The notes: a model not told the origin generated them from the sequence alone. Counted from the stretch's first letter, positions 1 to 6,345 are shown. The stretch is DNA of 9,432 nucleotides from Clostridia bacterium (GCA_900754805.1 CAAEEE010000406.1:1-9432); one strand, 5' to 3'. Program-made: numbers and translations.

Positions 1-49
1 AATCATTTTTTTGTGAATAAGAAATAAAAGGACGAAACTGCATTGCTTG

Positions 50-78
50 TTGTTTCTTTTCTGAAAATCAAGTATACT
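50..78 (+). promoter_or_regulatory. Probable sigma-A promoter of the AAA-ATPase-like gene
   Basis: A TATACT -10 hexamer at 73-78 lies 17 bases after a weak -35 (TTGTTT, 50-55). A strong AGGAGG Shine-Dalgarno at 88-93 follows, eight bases before the ATG at 102. The -10 and spacing are good and the -35 matches only in its first three bases, so this is a moderate call. The first 49 bases of the window show nothing recognisable. Confidence 0.5.
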
Positions 79-101
79 ATGAATAGAAGGAGGGTGAAGG
101 A

Positions 102-1805
102 ATGAGCGAGGCAGTAAAAAAGAAAATTTCCATCGGCGTGGAGGATTTCAAAGAACTCATTGATAAAGACGGATATTTCGTCGATAAAACTTTGATGATA
201 AAGAAACTGATTGAAAGTCAGGCGAAGGTTACTTTGTTTACGCGACCAAGACGGTTCGGCAAGACACTCAACCAGTTCATGATTCGCCGCTTTTTTGAGG
301 ACGAGCGCACCGAAAAGGGCGAGAAAGTCGATAACGGTTATCTCTTCGACGGGCTGAAAATAGCGGAGTGCGGCGAAGAAATCCTCAAACACCAGCAGCA
401 GTATCCGGTGATTTTTCTGACTTTAAAGTCAGCGAAGCAGCCGACATACGAAATGGCATATGCATGCCTTGTAGACGAAATCTGCAAGGAATTTGAAAGA
501 CACAGCTATGTTTTGCAGGGCGAAATGCCACAGCGGAACAGAGAAATTTTTGAGAGAGTATCACTTGGAAAAGGTTCCGATGACGAATATGCGACGGCTT
601 TTGCCTTCCTTTCGGAATGCCTCTTCAAATACCATAAAAAGAAAGCAATCATCCTCATCGACGAGTACGATGTACCGCTGGAAAATGCATATTTCAGAGG
701 CTTTTATGACGAGATGATTGACTTCATCCGCTCACTCTTTGAATCGGCACTCAAGACCAATCCCTACCTTGAAAAGAGCGTGATTACGGGCTGCCTTAGA
801 ATCAGCAAGGAGAGCATCTTTACGGGGCTGAATAACTTAGAAACGGACAGCGTACTGCATACACGCTTTGGAGATTCTTTTGGCTTTACGCAGGAAGAAG
901 TGGAAGGACTGCTCGCGTACTATGATTTGAGCGAGCAGCTTGAGGAAGTAAAGAAATGGTATGACGGCTACCTGTTCAATGATTTTGAAATCTATAACCC
1001 GTGGAGTATACTTAAATATGTCAATGACCGCAAGGATCATGTGACCGAGTTTGCGCTTCCGTACTGGTCGAATACCTCATCCAACAGCATTGTGCGTGAG
1101 ATGGTCGGAGAAGCGGACGAGATGGCAAAGGCAGATCTGGAAACGCTAATGGCAGGCGGGACGATAGAAAAGCAGGTACACGAGGACATCACCTATGGCG
1201 ATATTCATCAGACGCAGGATAACCTTTGGAACTTCCTGTTTTTCACGGGCTACCTGAAGAAAGTCGGAGAGCGGACGGTCGGCAACAATCTCTGGCTGGA
1301 AATGAAGATTCCGAACATTGAGGTTGCAACGATATATGAAAACTCCATTTCCTATTGGTTTGAGCAAAGAATGAAAGAAATCGACCGCAGCCCGTTAAAA
1401 CATGCGCTGGAGACGGGCGACTGCAAAGCGGCGGAGGACTTCATTAACCGACAGCTTGCGGACACCATCAGCTATTACGACTATGCGGAAAATTTCTATC
1501 ATGGATTTATGGCGGGACTTCTTGTGAATATTGGGGGCTATCTTGTAAGATCCAATCGTGAGAGTGGAAACGGCAGACCCGACATCGTGATGCAGACGGT
1601 GCAGATACGCAAAGGGCGCGTGATTCTTTTGGAGTTTAAAATAGCGGGAAGCGTCGCGGAGATGGACGCAGCCTGCGACCGCGGGCTTGCACAGATCGAA
1701 GAACAGCATTACGCAGAGCCTTTTATAACGGAGGGCTATCCCGAAGTGAAAAAGTATGCACTGAGTTTCTGCAAGAAAGAGTGCATGGTGAAGAAAGCAG
1801 AATAA
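102..1805 (+). CDS. AAA-ATPase-like / PD-(D/E)XK nuclease family protein
   Basis: This 567-residue protein has the architecture of the large Pfam AAA-ATPase_like plus DUF1703-type PD-(D/E)XK family (formerly DUF1703), which is common as scattered paralogues in Clostridia and Bacteroidetes. The N-terminal ATPase shows the family's arginine-rich Walker A (TRPRRFGKT, about residues 47-55) and a Walker B with acidic pair (IILIDEYD, about 183-190). The C-terminal part carries a nuclease-like core: GRPDIVM (Asp494) followed by a strand ending in LLEFKI (Glu511 and Lys513), the expected D-x(n)-E-x-K pattern. No signal peptide or membrane segment is visible. The start is fixed by AGGAGG eight bases upstream. 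The cellular role of the family is not established; nuclease or mobile-element-linked functions have been suggested. It stands alone on its strand, converging on the decayed region at 1806-2139. The length is usual for the family and both motif sets look intact, so it is probably functional. Confidence 0.9.
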   Translation: MSEAVKKKISIGVEDFKELIDKDGYFVDKTLMIKKLIESQAKVTLFTRPRRFGKTLNQFMIRRFFEDERTEKGEKVDNGYLFDGLKIAECGEEILKHQQQYPVIFLTLKSAKQPTYEMAYACLVDEICKEFERHSYVLQGEMPQRNREIFERVSLGKGSDDEYATAFAFLSECLFKYHKKKAIILIDEYDVPLENAYFRGFYDEMIDFIRSLFESALKTNPYLEKSVITGCLRISKESIFTGLNNLETDSVLHTRFGDSFGFTQEEVEGLLAYYDLSEQLEEVKKWYDGYLFNDFEIYNPWSILKYVNDRKDHVTEFALPYWSNTSSNSIVREMVGEADEMAKADLETLMAGGTIEKQVHEDITYGDIHQTQDNLWNFLFFTGYLKKVGERTVGNNLWLEMKIPNIEVATIYENSISYWFEQRMKEIDRSPLKHALETGDCKAAEDFINRQLADTISYYDYAENFYHGFMAGLLVNIGGYLVRSNRESGNGRPDIVMQTVQIRKGRVILLEFKIAGSVAEMDAACDRGLAQIEEQHYAEPFITEGYPEVKKYALSFCKKECMVKKAE

Positions 1806-1813
1806 CGAAAACC

Positions 1814-1945
1814 TCATGAGAAGAGGAAGCAATTAAAATTGGAAGACAATAATGTGAGGCAGCCTTTCTCTTCACCGGATTTTCGACCTTTTGCAAGTTC
1901 ATTCATCAGCCGAAGCGTTGCCTGTGTTTTTTCCAAGTCCTTCAT
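1814..1945 (-). pseudogene. Remnant of a Phd/YefM-type antitoxin (C-terminal part)
   Basis: The minus strand reads MKDLEKTQATLRLMNELAKG and continues RKSGEEKGCLT before running into unrelated-looking residues and a TGA at 1814-1816. From memory of the family, this closely resembles the segment after the DNA-binding part of clostridial Phd/YefM antitoxins, where an EKTQATL..L..LAKGRKSGEE-GW(L/I)(S/T) pattern is common. The N-terminal DNA-binding portion is missing: an in-frame TGA lies directly before the ATG (1946-1948) and the residues upstream do not fit the family. The usual Trp after KG appears as Cys, and the homology stops just after it. No partner toxin is visible nearby. It is best read as a fossil of a toxin-antitoxin locus. 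A coincidental or short functional ORF is less likely. The family assignment is by recognition only. Confidence 0.5.
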
Positions 1946-2009
1946 TCATACTCCAACAATCTTCTGAAGCGAACGAAGAACAACGCAATTACTGTTGAAA
2001 GACGGAACA

Positions 2010-2033
2010 AAACCACCGAAAGGCCGGTGGTTT
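2010..2033 (-). terminator. Stem-loop with T-run downstream of the flagellin gene
   Basis: Nine perfect base pairs (AAACCACCG at 2010-2018 with CGGTGGTTT at 2025-2033) enclose a six-base loop. Read on the minus strand, the stem is followed by TTTTGTT, so it can act as an intrinsic terminator for transcripts from the flagellin side. In the plus direction only TTTC follows. The shape also resembles the terminal hairpins of IS200/IS605-type elements, so it could be a mobile-element relic used as a terminator. Confidence 0.5.
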
Positions 2034-2139
2034 CATCCCTGAGATTTCATCTATCGCATAGTCACTTACGCCTCGTGACTGCTGCCAGTAAACGCTCAGA
2101 CTGAATTCAGTCTAAACGAGTCCTGCGGTTTATGCTTTC
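2034..2139. other. Structured non-coding stretch with two dyads
   Basis: Between the ancestral flagellin stop and the hairpin at 2010-2033 lies non-coding DNA with two inverted repeats. One is a perfect 16-base palindrome, AGACTGAATTCAGTCT, at 2098-2113. The other is a six-base-pair stem, AGTCAC (2060-2065) with GTGACT (2075-2080), around a nine-base loop. All minus-strand frames contain stops, so no protein is supported. Together with the 2010-2033 hairpin the layout is reminiscent of the right end and omega-RNA region of an IS200/IS605 TnpB element, but no transposase sequence is present. The function is unknown. Confidence 0.3.
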
Positions 2140-3698
2140 TTACTGAAGTAACTGAAGTACGCCCTGCGGTACCTAGTTAGCCTGTGCAAGCATAGCCTGT
2201 GCTGCCTGTACGAGGATGTTGTTCTTCGTGTAGGACATCATTTCCTTAGCCATGTCAGTGTCTCTGATACGGCTCTCTGCCGCTGTCATGTTCTCAGTGG
2301 TTACGCCGAGGTTGTTGATCGTGTGTTCCGGTCTGTTCTGGATCGCACCGAGGTCACCTCTGGTGGAGGATACCGTGTTGATTGCAGTCTTAATCTTATC
2401 GATGGATTTGCCAGCTGTAATCTGATCCTTGATGCCTGCGTTCTTTAATGCAGCAAGACCAAGACCTTCCATGCTCATGTCACCGACTGCTACGCGAACC
2501 TTCTGGAAGTCGTCATCGGTATCGCCAACCTGAAGCGTTAAGCCTGCGCCTGCTGTTGCAACTGTAATAGCATTGGTTGATGGGGTCTTTTCCGTAAAGG
2601 TTACACTTGCTGTATTTCCGGCAGTCTCAGCTACATCAAAGTTTCCATCAGCTGCGGCCGCCGCTACTAATGCATCAGCAATATCATCACTTGTGCTGTC
2701 TTTTGTAATTTCTACAGCAGTAAAACCAGTCGGTAGCGTAGCACCCTGTTCAACAAAAGCATATTTGGAATTACCGATTGTCACAGTGCTGCCTAAAAGG
2801 TCTTTGCCTGAACGTCCGCTGAAGTTAAGCTCAGACTTGCCCGCTGTAGCAGCCTGAGCAGGTGTACCAGCAACGCCAGTTATTGTAACATCTAAATCCG
2901 TTACGTTAGCAGAATGGTCGTTGGTATCTCCTGCTGTGAATGTAATCTTAGATCCAGTATTCGAAATAGTGAACGTAGCACCATCAAGTTCAACTGTTTT
3001 GTTCTTTAATGCAGCTGCAAGAGTTGTTCCATTTGTCACTCCTTCTGTTTCTGTAGCATTTAATGTAATTTCCTTACCACCAACTGTAATTTTTAATGTT
3101 CCGCCTGTTGTGCCATCTGCTGGCTGTGTAACAGTTACACCATCTAAATCTACTTCAAATTTAGTATTGGTATTATGTGCTGCATTTGCAGTTTTTAAAG
3201 CATCTGCACCAGCTACTGCCGGGGCTGTTGCTGTTCCTGCTGCAGTACCGGTTGTAGTCGTAACCTTCGCTCCGCCAAGGGATCCGTCTAACAGGTTGAT
3301 GCCGTTGAAGTTCGTAGCATCGGAATTCTGTCAACTTCTTCGAGCAGGGAGTCAAATTCCTTCTGAAGGTTTGCTCTGTCAACGGAGTTGTCGTAAGTGC
3401 CGTTTGCGGACTGGGTTGCCAGTTCTACCATACGGTTGAGCATGGAGTGTACTTCTGTCAGCGCGCCTTCTGCGGTCTGTACGAGGGAGATACCGTCGTT
3501 CGCGTTCTTCTGAGCGGTTTCCAGACCGGTGATCTGTGCTCTCATCTTTTCGGAGATTGCAAGACCTGCTGCGTCGTCGCCGGCTCTGTTGATTCTGTAA
3601 CCGGAAGATAACTTCTCTAAGTTCTTAGCTACCGCGCTGTTGTTTCCGGACAGCTGTCTGTAAGAGTTTAATGCTGCAATGTTGTGTTGAATTCTCAT
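2140..3698 (-). pseudogene. hag: Flagellin gene, disrupted by a frameshift and a premature amber codon
   Basis: Flagellin is the secreted filament subunit. The N-terminal part (3698 down to about 3324) has the conserved D0/D1 sequence MRIQHNIAALNSY, then LEKLSSGYRINRAGDDAAGL. The frame then shifts at 3322-3323, where one base is missing: after ...EEVDRI the other frame continues directly with DATNFNGINLLDGS. That frame stays open through an Ala/Thr/Gly-rich variable domain into the conserved C-terminal helix (TENMTAAESRIRDTDMAKEM). It ends at ...AMLAQAN with TAG (2173-2175). Beyond the TAG the same frame encodes VPQGVLQLLQ and a TAA (2140-2142), exactly the normal end of clostridial flagellins, so TAG has replaced a Gln codon. 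Restored, the protein would be about 519 residues, within the family range for flagellins with an inserted middle domain. The start is fixed by AAGGAGG at 3706-3712. The alternatives are assembly errors or a genuinely inactive copy. TAG serves as an ordinary stop in phzF and mtnA here, so recoding is unlikely. Confidence 0.88.
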
Positions 3699-3705
3699 TT
3701 TATTT

Positions 3706-3741
3706 CCTCCTTGAAATTCTGCCGGGCCATCCTTGTCCCGG
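3706..3741 (-). promoter_or_regulatory. CsrA-type leader hairpin and ribosome binding site of flagellin
   Basis: On the minus strand the leader contains ACAAGGATG (3728-3736), an exact match to the core of the CsrA consensus ACARGGAUG. It sits in the ten-base loop of a five-base-pair GC stem (CCGGG with CCCGG, 3722-3726 and 3737-3741), which is where CsrA prefers its GGA. A second AAGGA motif lies in the Shine-Dalgarno itself (AAGGAGG, 3706-3712), seven bases before the ATG. This two-site layout matches the known Bacillus subtilis hag leader, where CsrA blocks ribosome binding and FliW relieves the block. The motif and stem are seen directly; regulation here is inferred from that precedent. 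Confidence 0.72.
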
Positions 3742-3776
3742 GATTTTATTTTGTACGTCTTTCCCGTACACCTAAT

Positions 3777-3802
3777 TTATCGACCGGGGGGGGGTAACAT
3801 AA
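3777..3802 (-). promoter_or_regulatory. Sigma-28/sigma-D-like flagellin promoter with a C9 spacer
   Basis: On the minus strand GTCGATAA (3784-3777) differs by one base from the flagellar sigma-factor -10 consensus GCCGATAA. Upstream, TTATGTTA (3802-3795) matches five of eight positions of the enterobacterial -35 TAAAGTTT. The spacer is ten bases, nine of them an unbroken C run (3794-3786), against an optimum of eleven in that consensus. The predicted start site leaves a leader of roughly 70 bases containing the CsrA-type hairpin. The -10 is convincing; the -35 is weak. Confidence 0.55.
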
Positions 3803-3834
3803 GGGTAAATTGTAAATTTTTTTAAAAATTTTTC

Positions 3835-3878
3835 AAAAAGAAAACCCTTGCAGTCCGAAAACGTTGGAAATGCAAGGG
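3835..3878 (-). terminator. Intrinsic terminator of the PhzF-family gene
   Basis: Eight perfect base pairs (CCCTTGCA at 3845-3852 with TGCAAGGG at 3871-3878) enclose an 18-base loop that can form a small inner pairing. On the minus strand the stem is followed by TTTTCTTTTT. It lies 25 bases after the stop of the PhzF-family gene and ahead of the flagellin promoter, so it separates the two minus-strand transcription units. Confidence 0.8.
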
Positions 3879-3903
3879 CTTCAAGGATTTTATTTTTTGA
3901 GGT

Positions 3904-4833
3904 CTAAAGTCTGATTTCACCTTCCGCCAGGATGACAGCGCTGCCGCCAACCTTGATGCAGCACTGACGCTGCGCAGAACCGGTTTCTTCGCAGCCGTCG
4001 GCAGAGCATTCCACATCGAGATGGCTGAGAATTACAGATGGGCGGTTCATCTTTTCGCCTTGGATGACTTTGCAGTCGTCGCCGTCCTTGACGAAGCCGT
4101 TCAGGTAACCGTAGTAGGTCAGCGCACCGTTGGAAGTTCCGGTCGCAGCCTCTTCGTCGATATCATAAAGCGGCGCAAAGTTTCTCGCATGGCACAGAGC
4201 GTCGTCCGCGTCAGAAGCTTTTGCGAGGGTAAAGGCATGAACGCCGGTCACCTCGTATCTTTCGGACAGGGCAGATAAAGCAGGCATATCCGGAGTCAAA
4301 GCTTCCAAATCGTCCAAAGCCGCCACCGGCATCATAATATCAGGAAGTCCGGTTGAAATGAGCTGTGGAATGAGGGTAAGCCCTTTCGCGAGCTGCTCGT
4401 CATAGCTGATTCCCATGATTTTGTAAAGCTCATCGAGAGCAGGCTTCTCCGTAATTTCTGAAATTTTGACAGGAGATGCCATGTCCATGAGCACAAATCC
4501 GTTTTTCACGTCAATCTGCAGGTCGCCTGCCAGCGTGTGGTTGGTGTAGCTCGCATTGTCCGTGATATATCCACCGTAAAGCAGAGCCTTGAAGGAAGCA
4601 ATCGTCGCATGCCCGCAAAGCTCAACCTCCGCAGCCGGAGTGAAGTAGCGGATTTTAAATTCTTTGTCGTTCAGTCTTTGAATAAAAGCGGTTTCGGAGT
4701 AACGAAGTTCCGCGGCGGTCTTTACCATCGTTTCGTCCGATGGAAAATCCGCACCGTCCGGGAGAATGACAACTCCCGCGGGATTTCCTCCGAATAAGGT
4801 ATCTGTAAAAGCATCTACAATGTAAAATTTCAT
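3904..4833 (-). CDS. PhzF-family isomerase/epimerase
   Basis: The 309-residue product begins MKFYIVDAFTDTLFGGNPAG, the typical opening of the PhzF (phenazine biosynthesis-like) family, cytosolic proteins with a diaminopimelate-epimerase fold. Family marks in order are NPAGVV (17-22), the SETAF segment with the presumed catalytic Glu47, LCGHAT (72-77), EEAATGTSNGAL (227-238) and the C-terminal VGGSAV (295-300). Known members catalyse proton transfer or isomerisation of small metabolites, but the substrate cannot be told from sequence, and phenazine synthesis is not implied because no phz operon is present. The ATG at 4833 is preferred over an in-frame GTG 18 bases upstream because GGGAGG lies seven bases before it; this leader is nearly identical to the flagellin one. 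The C-terminal strand region contains an unusual Cys-containing loop (Cys276, 281, 291, 292). It has its own promoter and terminator, so it is monocistronic and divergent from the FeoB-like gene. Confidence 0.92.
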   Translation of the reverse strand: MKFYIVDAFTDTLFGGNPAGVVILPDGADFPSDETMVKTAAELRYSETAFIQRLNDKEFKIRYFTPAAEVELCGHATIASFKALLYGGYITDNASYTNHTLAGDLQIDVKNGFVLMDMASPVKISEITEKPALDELYKIMGISYDEQLAKGLTLIPQLISTGLPDIMMPVAALDDLEALTPDMPALSALSERYEVTGVHAFTLAKASDADDALCHARNFAPLYDIDEEAATGTSNGALTYYGYLNGFVKDGDDCKVIQGEKMNRPSVILSHLDVECSADGCEETGSAQRQCCIKVGGSAVILAEGEIRL

Positions 4834-4887
4834 TTTATTTCCTCCCGGCACCGCAAAAATTCTGTAAGCAGGCGGTGTTCTTCCTCA

Positions 4888-4916
4888 ATTATATCTATTT
4901 TTTCTCTTCTTATCAA
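4888..4916 (-). promoter_or_regulatory. Sigma-A promoter of the PhzF-family gene
   Basis: On the minus strand TTGATA (4916-4911, five of six to consensus) and a perfect TATAAT (4893-4888) are separated by exactly 17 bases. The start site would fall near 4881, giving a leader of about 48 bases. This is the best-matching housekeeping promoter in the window. It overlaps the possible N-terminal extension of the divergent gene, which argues for the later start of that gene. Confidence 0.78.
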
Positions 4917-4940
4917 CAAAAATCACACATAAGATTCTAT

Positions 4941-6188
4941 ATGAATATTTCAAATATTTCAAAGAAAAGAAAAGCCGGAAAAGTGAACAAAGAGACTCTG
5001 TGCTTCCTTCCGATTATGGCGGCAGTGTTTTACCTGACCTTCGGAGCTCCGGGCACCTTCCTCAAGCAAGTGCTTGCGGATGGAATCGACTGGTGGGTGC
5101 TGCGTCTGGAAAAGATGCTGATTTGGGCGGATGTAAATGCGACATTGCGAACACTTATCATAGACGGAATCTGCACAGGAATCGGAAGCGTGCTTTCGTT
5201 TCTTCCTGTTATCGGTCTGCTGTTTCTCTGCCTGTTTATCCTCGAGGAGTGCGGATACATGGAAACGGTTTCGCAGGATGTGGACAGGATTTTCAGACCG
5301 CTGGGTCTGCCGGGGCGCGCGATTGTGCCGCTGCTTTCGGGTTTTGGCTGCTCGGCTGCCGCAATCCTTGCGGCAGAAGAAATCCCAGGCCGCCGCGCAA
5401 GACTGCGAACGATATTTCTGATACCGTTTATGTCCTGCAGCGCGAAAATACCGATTTACGGAATGATTGCAGCAGCTCTGTTTCCACGCTCTGCGGCTGT
5501 TGTCATCGTATTTCTCTATTTCTTCGGGATTGCGCTGGCGGCACTGCTTGCATTTGTCACACACAAGCTCCACCATGAGGAAAACGGTGCAGCCTGCACT
5601 GCACGAAAGGGCGCAGGCGGCAGCCGCCGTCGGGTCTCCCATGTGCTGCTGCGGACATGGGAGAATATGCGCGGGTTTATGAAGAAGGCTTTTACCGTGA
5701 TTTTTCTTGCGTCCGCAATCATCTGGACGCTTGAAAATTTCGACGGCACGCTTCATCTTGCACCATCGCCTGACCAAAGCATTTTGGCGTCAATTGGCCG
5801 CCGGGCGGCGCCGCTTTTCGCCCCATTAGGCTTCGGAGACTGGCGGGCGGCGACGGCGCTGCTTGCGGGGCTTTCCGCGAAAGAAGCGGTAGTCAGCACG
5901 CTTACGGTTTTAACTCTTGCGGCAGGCAGCGACGGGGCAGGAATCGGCGGAATGGGAAGCGGCAGCGCAGCAGTTTCCGTACTGAGCGAGGTTTTCACGC
6001 CGCTTTCCGCCTTGTCATTTTTGGTTTTCTGCCTGCTTTATGTGCCATGCGTGGCGACTTTAGCGACAGTTTATAAAGTAACAGGAAGCCGAAAATATGC
6101 AGCGGGCATGGCAGTTTTTCAGACGGCGCTCGCGTGGTTTGCGGCGTTTGCGGTGTATCATATCGGAATTTTAGCCGGACTGAATTAA
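4941..6188 (+). CDS. FeoB-like membrane permease lacking the GTPase domain
   Basis: The product (415 residues from this ATG) aligns by eye with only the C-terminal membrane half of FeoB, the ferrous iron transporter: Gate, FeoB C-terminal and second Gate segments. Visible marks are the first membrane helix (PIMAAVFYLTFG, about 24-35), GFGCSAAAI (134-142, Cys137), PFMSCSAKIPIY (162-173, Cys166), LLAGLSAKEAVVSTL (307-321) and YVPCVATLA (367-375, Cys370). All three cysteines considered important along the FeoB pore are kept. The roughly 250-residue N-terminal G domain, with its P-loop, is absent. The DNA where it would lie is the phzF promoter and gene on the other strand, so this is not a simple frameshift. 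The start is uncertain: a GTG at 4875 would extend the protein by 22 residues but overlaps the phzF promoter, and neither start has a strong ribosome site. It may transport metal or another solute; iron is unproven. Confidence 0.82.
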   Translation: MNISNISKKRKAGKVNKETLCFLPIMAAVFYLTFGAPGTFLKQVLADGIDWWVLRLEKMLIWADVNATLRTLIIDGICTGIGSVLSFLPVIGLLFLCLFILEECGYMETVSQDVDRIFRPLGLPGRAIVPLLSGFGCSAAAILAAEEIPGRRARLRTIFLIPFMSCSAKIPIYGMIAAALFPRSAAVVIVFLYFFGIALAALLAFVTHKLHHEENGAACTARKGAGGSRRRVSHVLLRTWENMRGFMKKAFTVIFLASAIIWTLENFDGTLHLAPSPDQSILASIGRRAAPLFAPLGFGDWRAATALLAGLSAKEAVVSTLTVLTLAAGSDGAGIGGMGSGSAAVSVLSEVFTPLSALSFLVFCLLYVPCVATLATVYKVTGSRKYAAGMAVFQTALAWFAAFAVYHIGILAGLN

Positions 6189-6201
6189 AATTCACAAGAC
6201 C

Positions 6202-6231
6202 AGGCTTAAATTTAATGTAAGCCTTGATTTT
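6202..6231 (+). terminator. Probable terminator of the FeoB-like gene
   Basis: A seven-base-pair stem (AGGCTTA at 6202-6208 with TAAGCCT at 6218-6224) around a nine-base loop is followed by TGATTTT. It begins 13 bases after the stop codon of the FeoB-like gene. The T-run is interrupted and the stem only moderately GC-rich, so termination may be partial. Its right arm overlaps the next promoter's -35. Confidence 0.5.
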
Positions 6232-6264
6232 CTCCCATTTTTCGTGGTATAGTCAATTCTATAC
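6224..6264 (+). promoter_or_regulatory. Promoter with operator-like dyad upstream of the J-like gene
   Basis: TTGATT (6224-6229) and TATAGT (6248-6253) are 18 bases apart and form a plausible sigma-A promoter. A perfect six-base inverted repeat, GTATAG (6247-6252) and CTATAC (6259-6264) with a six-base spacer, covers the -10 and the expected start site. This is the placement expected for a repressor operator, and the GTATA...TATAC form is reminiscent of some GntR-family (YtrA-like) operators. No regulator gene is present in the window, so the binding protein is unknown. Confidence 0.45.
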
Positions 6265-6281
6265 AAAAGGAAAAGTACGAA

Positions 6282-6336
6282 AGAAGAGGGGCAGCGCTTT
6301 TGCTCAGCAACCGTAGATAAACCTCTTCTATTTTAT
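6282..6336 (+). promoter_or_regulatory. Leader stem-loop, possible attenuator
   Basis: Eight perfect base pairs (AGAAGAGG at 6282-6289 with CCTCTTCT at 6322-6329) enclose a 32-base loop that contains a small TTGC-TCA-GCAA hairpin. ATTTTAT follows the stem. It lies between two promoter-like elements in the 5' leader of the J-like gene. It could be a weak terminator/attenuator or a small structured leader; it does not match any riboswitch consensus I know. Confidence 0.35.
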
Positions 6337-6345
6337 GCCGATTTA

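Noticed and set aside
2173..2175. TAG read as an amino acid (stop-codon reassignment)
   Set aside because: TAG terminates phzF (3904-3906) and mtnA (7991-7993) at natural family ends, so it is a normal stop in this genome. Point mutation or sequence error is simpler.
2921..3439. Plus-strand frame opposite the flagellin gene (172 residues)
   Set aside because: It is a shadow of the Ala/Thr/Val-biased flagellin codons, has no ribosome site and no recognisable family pattern.
2173..3698. Two separate flagellin genes, an N-terminal and a C-terminal one
   Set aside because: The intervening 3040-3321 is open in the downstream frame and reads DATNFNGINLLDGS right at the junction. A single missing base joins both parts, and the downstream part has no start signal of its own.
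4875..4940. N-terminal extension of the FeoB-like protein from a GTG at 4875
   Set aside because: It has no clear ribosome site, its residues do not match FeoB, and it overlaps the strong phzF promoter on the other strand. It is not fully excluded, because the ATG at 4941 also has a weak site.
4959..5777. Long minus-strand frame (272 residues) inside the FeoB-like gene
   Set aside because: Its composition is rich in Arg, Lys, Cys and His without any motif, typical of an antisense shadow of a membrane protein gene.
6282..6336. A known riboswitch class (lysine, preQ1, THF and similar)
   Set aside because: None of the conserved core sequences of those classes is visible. Only a simple stem with an inner hairpin can be supported.
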